The translations under genes and the position numbers were made by a program. 64,000 bases of DNA from Lanius collurio (Eukaryota > Chordata > Aves > Passeriformes > Laniidae): NCBI GenBank assembly GCA_020086605.1, contig JACBWW010000021.1, positions 1,334,209 to 1,398,208 on the forward strand, read 5' to 3'. The first letter of the stretch is position 1; every line of letters starts with the position of its first letter. Positions 27,801 through 36,807 of this stretch are shown here, piece by piece. Below the pieces are notes generated by a model, which searched no databases, was not told the DNA's origin, and saw only the letters and a program-made list of their open reading frames with translations.

Positions 27801-30800
27801 TCAGAGATGTAGTAAGCTTTAATTACTTGAGCAAACAGTTACAAAACACATTTATTTCTTTGGATGAAACAGAGCTGTGTATTTAGTATTTAATAATAAT
27901 TTTACAATTTTTCTTCCTTAAGTATTGGACCAAAAATCAATTCTCTGATTGGGAGAAATACATACATTGATCTCCCTATCAAGTCATAGCTCTCTACAAC
28001 ATCGATTTAAAAAAAAAATATTACTAAACTTCGATTCTTGGAACAACTGAGGCCCACAAGACCAAGAATGTCTAACCTTTTCTGTTTTCAACTGTATTTT
28101 TCCTCCTAATATTTTATCACCTTCTCTCCCTTCTCTCCTCTCCTTAGCGCGGATGGCACATACGAAGTCTCACTGTACACAAATGCCATTGTAAAGAACA
28201 ATGGAAGCATTCTCTGGTTGCCACCAGCCATTTACAAGAGTGCCTGCAAGATTGAGGTGAAGCATTTCCCATTTGACCAACAAAACTGCACACTGAAGTT
28301 CCGATCCTGGACATATGACCACACAGAAATTGATATGGTGCTTAAGACTTCCATGGCGAGCATGGACGACTTCACACCAAGTGGAGAGTGGGACATTGTA
28401 GCACTCCCAGGAAGAAGGACTGTAAATCCTTTGGACCCCAGTTATGTTGATGTGACATACGATTTCATTATTAAAAGGAAACCACTTTTTTATACCATCA
28501 ATCTTATCATTCCCTGTGTGCTAATTACATCCTTAGCCATCCTGGTATTCTACTTGCCTTCAGACTGTGGTGAAAAAATGACCTTATGCATATCTGTGTT
28601 GCTTGCCTTGACTGTGTTCTTGCTGCTGATCTCCAAAATTGTCCCTCCAACATCTCTAGATGTTCCACTGATTGGGAAGTATCTCATGTTTACAATGGTG
28701 CTGGTGACCTTCTCGATAGTTACCAGTGTCTGTGTGCTCAATGTCCACCACAGATCTCCAAGTACTCACACTATGCCTCCTTGGGTAAAGCTGGTTTTCC
28801 TTGAAAGACTCCCAGCCTATCTGTTCATGAAGCGCCCAGAAAACAACCCTCCACGGCAGAAGCCGTGCAACTGCAAAAAGACAAAAGCAGAGAATCCTTG
28901 TATGGAGCCATCTGACTTCTACAAGAACTCTACCTATTTTTTGAATACAGCCTCTGCCAAAAGATATGATATGAAAGTCTCTGAGACACTTGACAATGTC
29001 AGCAGTCATCGAGATTTTAGGTTAAGAACAGGTGCAAAATTTTCTCCTGAAGTGCAAGAAGCAATTGATGGAGTCAGTTTTATAGCAGAGCACATGAAAA
29101 GCGACGACAACGACCAGAGTGTAAGTAAAACTGAGAAATCCCTGTCCTTCCAAACTTCATCTCCTGACCTCCTCTGTAACACACTATTCCTCAGAAAGCA
29201 TATTTCAACTATTGTCAAGTTTTTAGAGAGATTCTAGATATAGCTCATAAGAGGAAATAATTTATGCCATTAAAAGAACTTAATGAACAGCAATTTGATA
29301 ACTGCAAACACTCACCTGATAAATAACATGGCTGTTTCTACAAAAGGAGTTTGCTGATTGCCCAATAAGTCATGAAACACTCTAAAAAGCTTTGTTGTCC
29401 CATTCAAGTGGTGATTGGGAGGGGAAGAAAACAGTATGCAGTTCCAGGTAAGAAATAGAATATTTTTCACCACTGTGAATCAGTAAGATTGTGATTCGAC
29501 CCATGGCCAGGCCAAGTTAACCAGAAACGATGTACCTGCAGGGCAAGCATTTATTTACCTAACTGAGCACAACAGGAGGATTTAGTAAAATTGGTAGAAG
29601 GCCTTTGCAAACACCCTTTCTGGGCTAAGACACCTGTCTGTATATGGCAAACACAATGGGTAGGATTAAAAACCTCAGCAGAGCTGACACTTCTTTCATT
29701 TGAGTTAAACCAGATTCATTACTGGTTAGGAGAAGCACTTTACTGAAGCAGCGCTGCTGCTGCTCTGTTCTCCTGCCCTACTCACACGCCACTAGCTAGC
29801 ACAATAGAGCTGATATAAACACTCTGTCAATAATGCTTGGAAAACTCAGGTTTTATTTTAGACAAGCACCCATGGTTGGGAAAAATCATCCTCATACCTA
29901 CCACTGTCCCCTCTCTAACCCAGGCCCTGGTGAGACACCAGGTTCTCTATTCCTGTTGTGCTTTCCCTCCCTCAGCCAAGCAGATTAAATAAAGCCTGGT
30001 TTCTGATCTTGCAGAAGTCCCTAGAGGAGCATGCTGCTGAGTAGTTCATGTTTTCTATTAACTGAAATTACTGTCAATATAAATAAAGAAGTTCAGCTAT
30101 TAACATTAGACATGAGCCTGTAAACACTGAAGCTGACTGAACAGAAGCCAACTTCATAGTGCAGGAAAAGGTCTTCTAATAGCTCAGAAATTCTTGCAGG
30201 AATGTGTTGCACACTAAATGATCTACAAAGCTTTCACTTGATAGTAAGAACAATTTTCAAGAGCATTTTATATATTTAAAATCCACTTATTGCTTTTCAC
30301 ATAGGGTCCTCTGATATTACATATAATTTTTCTAGATTCATTACTTTATTCTCTGCTTCCTTCCCTCATCACAACGGTCTGATAACAACTGTTCATGTAC
30401 ATTTATATTATCTGGCTACAGAAGCATTCAATTCCCATTAGCAACGGTGGGAATTAAAAGTGTGCACTGAAGGAAAAATATGGAATATTCTAATATCAGA
30501 CATGATTCAACTGACAAGGATGATAAAGTCACTGATGTGAGGACATCCCATCTGTAACTAGAATCAATGAGAGAGGAAAAATTATTCCTGAGATGCAAAT
30601 GAAAATTGATACATTTCCCCTTTACAATAATAGCCCAATTAATCACTTCAGTCTGAGACAGAATCTAAGGCCGTGACTTTTACAAACAATGCATGCAAGG
30701 CAAAAAGGGATTTTAATAAAAGCAATAGTATTAATATGCATTAAACCCCATGAATTAGATGACTGCTGATAAGAAAAGAACTCTGAAGCTAACCTTGTTT

Positions 30801-31304
30801 AACAGCAGTAAACACCATCTATTTTTGCCCACTGAGATTAATAGCATTTACAAACTAAAACTGAAGAAAAAAAAAATGCCCTAATTGGATTATACTGTGG
30901 GTCCTTCAGGACTGGCACCACACCAGGCAGCCACACTCAGTATCTGATCTATTCAAGAAAGCTAAAAATATTTACTGTATTTTTCTCTAGTGCTCAGAAG
31001 GGCTGTAGGAAAAAAATCCCTTACCAAGCCTAAAGACGGTTTATTCCCTGAAGCTTGATATTTGTTTCCTTTTATTTTTGTAAGCAAAAACTCAGCATTA
31101 GCACAAGAAAGACCAAAAGAATATGACAAATTGCTAATATCTTTAATTGGCTTTTTCTTCCAGGTCATTGAAGATTGGAAGTATGTTGCCATGGTAGTGG
31201 ACAGGCTGTTTCTCTGGATATTTGTCCTTGTTTGTGTCCTGGGGACTGTTGGATTATTTCTGCAACCACTTTTTCAAAACCACACTGCTGCCATAAACCC
31301 TTAG
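18783..31304 (+). CDS. CHRNB4: Neuronal nicotinic acetylcholine receptor subunit beta-4 (six exons)
   Basis: This is a subunit of a plasma-membrane pentameric acetylcholine-gated cation channel. It pairs with alpha3 (and alpha5) and supplies the complementary face of the agonist site. The join 18783-18828, 23492-23637, 25387-25431, 25556-25665, 28148-29120, 31164-31304 gives 486 aa with all phases consistent; human beta4 is about 498. Residues 1 to about 20 form a signal peptide. The Cys-loop is C149-C163, with N-glycosylation sequons at N45 and N162. M1 is about 229-252, M2 about 259-280 ([10 protein letters not shown] at its start, Lys279 at the outer end), M3 about 290-314 and M4 about 450-474. 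There is no vicinal Cys-Cys pair, so this is a non-alpha subunit. Beta2 is the nearest alternative, but clustering with alpha3 and alpha5 fixes it as beta4. The gene lies head-to-tail with CHRNA3. Confidence 0.95.
18829..23491 (+). other. CHRNB4: CHRNB4 intron 1 (4.7 kb)
   Basis: No exon or known repeat is recognised. The longest open frame, 20067-20582 (+), 171 codons, has no domain and lies in AT-rich DNA. I consider it chance. Confidence 0.75.
23492..23637 (+). CDS. CHRNB4: CHRNB4 coding exon 2
   Basis: This 146-nt exon lies between a CTTTACAG acceptor and a GTAAGT donor. It encodes residues 16-64: the mature N-terminal helix (EEKLMNHLL), the YNKLIRPA motif typical of the family, a sequon at N45, and SLAQLISV at the end. 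Confidence 0.93.
25387..25431 (+). CDS. CHRNB4: CHRNB4 coding exon 3
   Basis: This is the invariant 45-nt exon of the family. It encodes [15 protein letters not shown], with the conserved Trp of a beta strand. The acceptor is CCCTGCAG and the donor GTAACA, which is weaker than the other donors in the gene. Confidence 0.95.
25556..25665 (+). CDS. CHRNB4: CHRNB4 coding exon 4
   Basis: This is the family-typical 110-nt exon, starting with [16 protein letters not shown] and ending in WLPDIVLYN with a split Asn codon. It carries the complementary-face Trp (WIDY) and the WxPDIVLYN signature. Intron 3 before it is only 124 bp. Confidence 0.96.
28148..29120 (+). CDS. CHRNB4: CHRNB4 coding exon 5 (Cys-loop to M3-M4 loop)
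   Basis: This 973-nt exon encodes residues 116-440: the rest of the agonist-binding domain, Cys-loop C149-C163, M1, M2, M3 and most of the cytoplasmic loop. The loop includes a short Cys/Lys patch (KPCNCKKTK). The donor after DDNDQS is GTAAGT. If it is not used, the frame continues 38 codons to a stop at 29237. Confidence 0.97.
31164..31304 (+). CDS. CHRNB4: CHRNB4 coding exon 6 (M4 and C-terminus)
   Basis: It encodes residues 441-486, starting [18 protein letters not shown], the conserved pre-M4 and M4 motif, and ending [10 protein letters not shown] before TAG. The acceptor CTTTTTCTTCCAG has a good pyrimidine tract. The C-terminal tail has a sequon (NHT). Confidence 0.96.
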   Translation, partial: VIEDWKYVAMVVDRLFLWIFVLVCVLGTVGLFLQPLFQNHTAAINP

Positions 31305-31950
31305 TTGTTATTTAAAATTGTCAATACTTACACACATATTTGGTCTCATTCTGCTCTCAGTTCCCTCTGTTAAATCCACAGAGGTGCCAAGTGAGTTGCA
31401 CTTACATCCCTTAGAGTACAGAAAAGGAAAGTAGAACTTGACTTACCGGGATAGGACAAAAAAGCAAAACAAATACAAAACTATTTTTTTTCCAGTGAGT
31501 CTAGTACTTCTGGTGATATCTTGCCCTTTTTTTCAATTACTTGAAGTCTGAACTTTACAGTGAAAAATGTTTACTGTCCAAGGTGTCATCCTGGCATCAT
31601 CATCATCATCATATTATTATTATTAATATTACATACATTGCCTTAGGAAGAATATTTTCTTTCCTTAGAATACTGCAATTTCCCTGTTACAAAGTAAGTA
31701 CTGCTGTGAAATTTATTTTCTTCAAACGCATCAAAACTATTTGTGTCTGATTTATAAAGACCTTTGCAAGTGGGTTTGATACTTAAATCTGAACTGAGAA
31801 ACAGAAATACTTCTGAGGTAACCTCTGAAAGGTTCACCTTGCCATCTCTGGTAGCTGATGGATCAACAAAAGGCAAATTAACGTACAATAAATAAACATG
31901 TATATAATACTCTGTTTGATGATGAAATATAAATAAAACATAAAATTTTC
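31305..31950 (+). other. CHRNB4: Putative CHRNB4 3' UTR
   Basis: No coding frame follows the stop codon. A (CAT/ATT)n triplet repeat lies near 31594-31630. Candidate AATAAA poly(A) signals sit near 31885-31895 and at about 31931-31938. The true cleavage site is unknown. The open frames here overlap on both strands and are not credible genes. Confidence 0.45.
31594..31630 (+). repeat. CAT/ATT triplet microsatellite
   Basis: Several CAT repeats grade into ATT repeats within the putative CHRNB4 3' UTR. A length polymorphism here would alter the UTR but not the protein. Confidence 0.75.
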
Positions 31951-34900
31951 CTTTATATAGAGCTAGTCCTCAAATTTCCTGCAACTTTAACAGCTCATGT
32001 ATCTGGGGCACAAGCATACTTTAATGAGTCTAAGGCAAAGAAGAGCACAGAAAAGAAATGCGAGAAGACAACGGTGAAAGGCAGCAAGAAGAGAAGACAC
32101 CTGAGAACACACAGACCTGCGTGTTTTTCTGGGGAGATTTTAATGTGGATTTAAGTATAACCCATAACAAATCAGCTAGGGAAGCACATAGAGTCTTAAA
32201 GTCTTTGGCAAAGGATGGATTGAGGCCCTAGACCTCTGTCACAGGACAATCCCACCACAGTTTGCTCCATGTAACCTGCAAAAAGAGAAGTGGGCCCCTG
32301 GCAGTTTTCAAGTTAAACCAATCTCAGTTTTTCCTTAGGGTGCCGGACATACAACAATTGTACCACCATTGGTAGGTACAACTAATGTTGGTGAACAAAC
32401 TGTTAAAATCCACTGCTACTCGTGAAGGGGATTTGAGGCTTACCTGTCCCAGGGGGATTAGCTGACACCTAAACCTGCATTCTTCAACAAGTCACAACTG
32501 AAGACAGTTCCAGCTCTAGTTCCCTTTATCAAGATCAAGCTACATTTCCACCTAGATTGCCATTCCCCAGGCAGGCCCAGGTAAATACATAGATTTAGAT
32601 GTGCCAAAACATCTGCATCCATACCTGTTCAGAGTAGCTACCAGACTGCATTCACTCCCTCCCAGCCTGTGGCTCAACTCCCCTGCACCAGTGGCACACA
32701 CACCCATCCTTGAGTCATGGGAGGGCTCCCTGAGGGCCTGAGCACTTCAGCAGGGCTGCTGCCCAGCAGTCTGGGAAGGAGATGGGGGAAAAGTATCACA
32801 AATGGGGTAGATGAGGCTGTCTCCAGTCCCATGTTAGAAGGAGGAAGGGTTGTCACACTGTCATCCTCCCATTCCCCTTCCTCTAAGCACTGTAACTGTC
32901 CCTCACCCAGGGCTGGGAGGTGATGGATAGCTGTAGGACTGGCCCACTGATGCAGGAACACCCTGGGATCACCATATCCTCCTCCCACAGAGAGGGCAGC
33001 CCCCTGGCCATCTCCCCAAATACTAACTATTCTGGACACTCCCATGGTGACTGGTGGGTAGTTTAAAGTTTAAGTGGGTCAAATGGGATTTCTCCACCTT
33101 AAATGTTTCCTCCTTTTCAGACCCAGAGAGCAGAGCTACTTTGCAGGCAACTGAAACAGCAGTTGTGAGGAGAGATGGGGCACAGACAGGCCCTGGCAGC
33201 AGAGGAGTGCCTTCCCCATGCAGGGAGATGCTGCTGTATGTTAGGTTGTATCCCAGCCACAGGTACACACACTGCCCCAGCTGCTGAACAGCTCTTTCTG
33301 CTTACAGAGAAGGCACAGGGAAGCCAGAACAGCTGCCAGCGCTGTGCAGGCAGTGTAAAGGTGAAGCCCCCTTTAAATATCAAAATAACCCTAAACAGGG
33401 AATCTAAAAGATGCAGACTTAAATGCTGTGAGAGCTGCTGCACACTCCTTCAGGGCAGGAGGGAGAGGGACTCACCCAGCCAAGGATGCAGCAAGGTAGC
33501 TGCAGTCCCCCTGACTGACACGGGCCTGTGCAGAGCAGAGACCCCTCTCTACGGTTTTCACCCACCATCCAAAGCACTTTGGGCTCTGTCTCTCCCTTAC
33601 CCTCATTACTCTTCCACCCTTCTCCTTCTTATCCTCCCCCTCACTGCCTGAATGCAACTGTAATGAGGCCTCAGGTACTCCCATCTCAGAACTGGGCTTA
33701 TCTTTATGAGCAGTAAAGACTGATAATGCTTGGCTCTAACTGCAGCCTTCAGCTGAATTATCCTCAGCATGGACAAAAGTTTTAGAAAGGATTTGGCAGC
33801 TCAGCTAGCAGCTAACACAGAGTACAGGCAGATGAAGGCCTCAGACTTGACAAACCCAGAAAAAGCTTACAAGAGGCACATCACTGGCCCCAGGGAGATC
33901 CCTGCAGAACCAGAGCTCCTCATCCAGGAAATGGTGGGTTCTGGTGCTTTCCATACACTGTGGCCGCCTTACTCCTTTTTTAATCTTGAGTGAAACAATA
34001 TACTCTTTCCTAGTTATGTTCTTGGAAACAACCACTGTATTGTTAACATTTCCAGAAATAATTTAATCCATAGCAAACCTCAGAATTAAAAATTTCACCC
34101 AAAGTCCTAAAATTCTGAAAAATCTGACCTCCTAAAATTGCATTTTCCAAGTGGCAAATGCTATTTTTGCCTAACCCTCAGCAGCTCCACCTACATAATA
34201 TATAGAACTGCTCACAGTTTAACTTGTCAAAGAATTACAGAGTTTTCTGCTTTGATTTTTTGGGAAAATTTTTAAAACTAAAAGACTGGAGAAAAGGAAT
34301 TATCAAAAATGTCATCTTCCAGGCAAACATGAATATGACAATGTCCCATCTCATTGAACAAAATAAACTTCAACATTTCTACTTTTCAGGGGTTTTACCA
34401 TAATGCTTTCCATTAAAAAAAAAAAAGGTAGATATTCAAAATGCATTTTACACTGAAATTGTTTTTCAGTGGTAGCATGCAACCAGTATTTGCTTCCCTA
34501 TCAGGGAGGAAAAGCCTCTGTTTGGTGTCTCTCCATTCCCTACCATTACAAAACTCTTTAATCTGGACCAATCTTGCCTTCCATCAGAACACACAGAAAT
34601 GCCAACACCATCACCCTCATGCACCACCTGCACCCAGGTGAGTTTACTGGGGACTGTTTCTGCAGCCCTGCAGCCACAGCAAACTGGGAACAACTGGGAG
34701 CATCAATACCCCAAACAAAGATGGGAAAATATTATTTTGTTCATCTCCTGAGTTGATTAAGATTTGATCTTAACAAATCTTAACGAAGTGAAACCCCTCT
34801 AATAGCAGCATGTTTATTAAAGAACAAAGGCTGCATAGTTTGTTACTGCAGATCTTCTTGGGTAGATCAGCTTCCCCCTCCCCATACAAATTCTTCTGTG

Positions 34901-36540
34901 TAGTTCTGCAGTGCAGTCATGGTGACGTGTTCTCATCACATCACCCTCCCCAGCCATAAAAATAATCCTACCACAATTCTGAGCTGATTTCACCGAGAGA
35001 TCCAGCATGGGATGTTAGAACAAAGTATCTGTGCCATAAAAACACCACCTAAAATTTCAGTATCCAAGCAAATTAAGCTAAAATACCTATATCTCTTGAT
35101 GCTATTGCTCTCTGCTTCCTCTGCAGATCAGATGTTTCCAAATTATTCAGGTTAAGCATTGACTTGGGAACATAGATTATGATCTGATCTTTGAAGCTTG
35201 AACTCATTTCTAGTTGGGATTAAAAAGAAAAAAAAATTCTCAGTTATAATGCTGCTTACAGCAAGGAGGCAGAAAGGGAAAACATTTAGTCTTAATGCCC
35301 TGGAAATGCAAAACCAAAAGTATCCACAAAGGGTTAAGCTAAAAGACCAAGCAGCCGAGTTCTCTGGAAAAAAAAAATAAAGAATATCAAATGAACAGTA
35401 AAGCCTATTTCCTCCAAGCTAATAGAATTACAGAAATTACCATAAAAGCATGTGTCTGGGGACAAAGTGAATGATGCTCTGAGAGACAGGGCTAACAGGA
35501 TAAACAATCTCAGTGCCAAGAACTGAACCCAGTCTGGTGCTCTTTCTCCCACTGCTGCCTCTTAACACAGTACCATATGGGGTCATTGCTTCTCCTTCCC
35601 TAAGGGCAGGCAGTGAAGCACCTATTGGTGCTGTCCCACAGGGCTTCCTTCTCATCTGTTCTAAAAATGAGGGTAGAATCTCATATTTTTCTCTCCCTCC
35701 TTCCTCCTTTTACACAGATGTGTGCAATAACCACTGCATGAGCCTTGCATCCCCCAGTCATTCCAGATGGGGAGGGCAGTGCAAAAGGTGACATGTAAAT
35801 TAACAAGGAAGCCGATGGACACCTGGGAAATGCCTCACTGCAAATCATGATCTTATAAATGAACTTCAAACAACTCCTCCTTCTTTCAATGTCCTTCCCC
35901 ATGAACAATAAGGTTTTGTGGGATCATGTTGGGATCCTGTGCTCATATTCTCCTTCTCAAATTTCACCTTTCTAATCTACAAAAGCAGGAATGGTCCAAA
36001 GACAGTTATTCTCAAGGGTTTGGTCAAGTTTGATTACCATTCAAAGCCCCAGATTCCTGCCAGATCCCAGCTGCTATGTTTACCACTCTGGGCTTGAATC
36101 CCACCACCAACAATTGTACATGCCTTTAATTACACCTTGGGAATAGCACATCCTTTTTACACAGTCAAGAACCCAGCACACGCTCTTGCGAGATGAGACA
36201 CAAGCAGGAAAAAACCCTCAACATTAACAGCATAATTGGAAATTCAGGTCCCATGATCTCAGTTCACTGCTAAATCAGGCATCCCTAATGTCAATATTCA
36301 TTTCAGTACAATTCAATTACAGATTTGTATTAATTAAACTTCCCCTAGTAGATTGGCATGAGCTTCTGATTGATAAGAATTCTGTATACCAGCTGGCTGG
36401 AAAACTCTTCAGCATTGTCAGATTACCAGGCTCATTTATGCACCATTTTAAGGACTCTTGCCTACTATCTGCGCCAGAAGACTGCTCTTTGCCTACAATA
36501 ACATCTGTTTTTCCTGCACTTTATTTGCCATTTCCAAAGC
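31951..36540. other. CHRNB4-CHRNA3 spacer
   Basis: No gene is supported in this 4.6 kb. The part from 32640 to 33640 is richer in GC and open in several frames at once (up to 158 codons), which is what random GC-rich DNA gives. In rodents an enhancer driving beta4 and alpha3 expression (beta4 3' enhancer) lies in this interval, so regulatory content is expected but not identified. An AT-rich block with homeodomain-like sites at 36281-36360, just upstream of CHRNA3, is the best-looking candidate. Confidence 0.5.
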
Positions 36541-36752
36541 TCTGACAGCCTGGGTAGCTTGAAAGGGGGCAGCACAGCAAACCTAATGGGATCTCAGTGC
36601 GCAGAGCCGCGCTCAGGGTCCTGCCGGCTGCTGCTCGCAGGCATTTCACGCATCGGAGGAGCGGAGCTCGCCCTGCTCCCTGCGTTCGTACAGTCCTGGC
36701 AGCGAAGCTCATCCTCAACAGCCCCTGTCCACAGGCAGTGATTCATAAGACC
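36541..36752 (+). promoter_or_regulatory. CHRNA3: Putative CHRNA3 promoter / 5' UTR
   Basis: GC content rises abruptly from about 36560 to 36730, with several CpG sites and a G-rich box (GAAAGGGGGC, 36561-36570). The region sits directly upstream of the start codon and has no obvious TATA box. This fits the TATA-less, Sp1-dependent promoter known for mammalian CHRNA3. The reading frame of the protein is open here back to about 36597 but has no upstream ATG. Confidence 0.45.
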
Positions 36753-36807
36753 ATGGAGAGGCTGAACACTCTCCTTCTAACTGCTGCTGTTTGCTTTCTC
36801 TGTCAAG
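36753..36807 (+). CDS. CHRNA3: CHRNA3 coding exon 1 (signal peptide)
   Basis: It encodes [18 protein letters not shown] plus one base, a clear hydrophobic signal sequence, with donor GTGAGT. The ATG is the first in this frame and is preceded by AGACC. Confidence 0.88.

Noticed and set aside
33175..33651. 158-codon open frame between CHRNB4 and CHRNA3
   Set aside because: Overlaps other open frames on both strands in GC-richer DNA, no domain, no conserved motif recognised.
36597..36752. In-frame N-terminal extension of CHRNA3
   Set aside because: Open only from a GTG codon; the first ATG at 36753 begins a good signal peptide.
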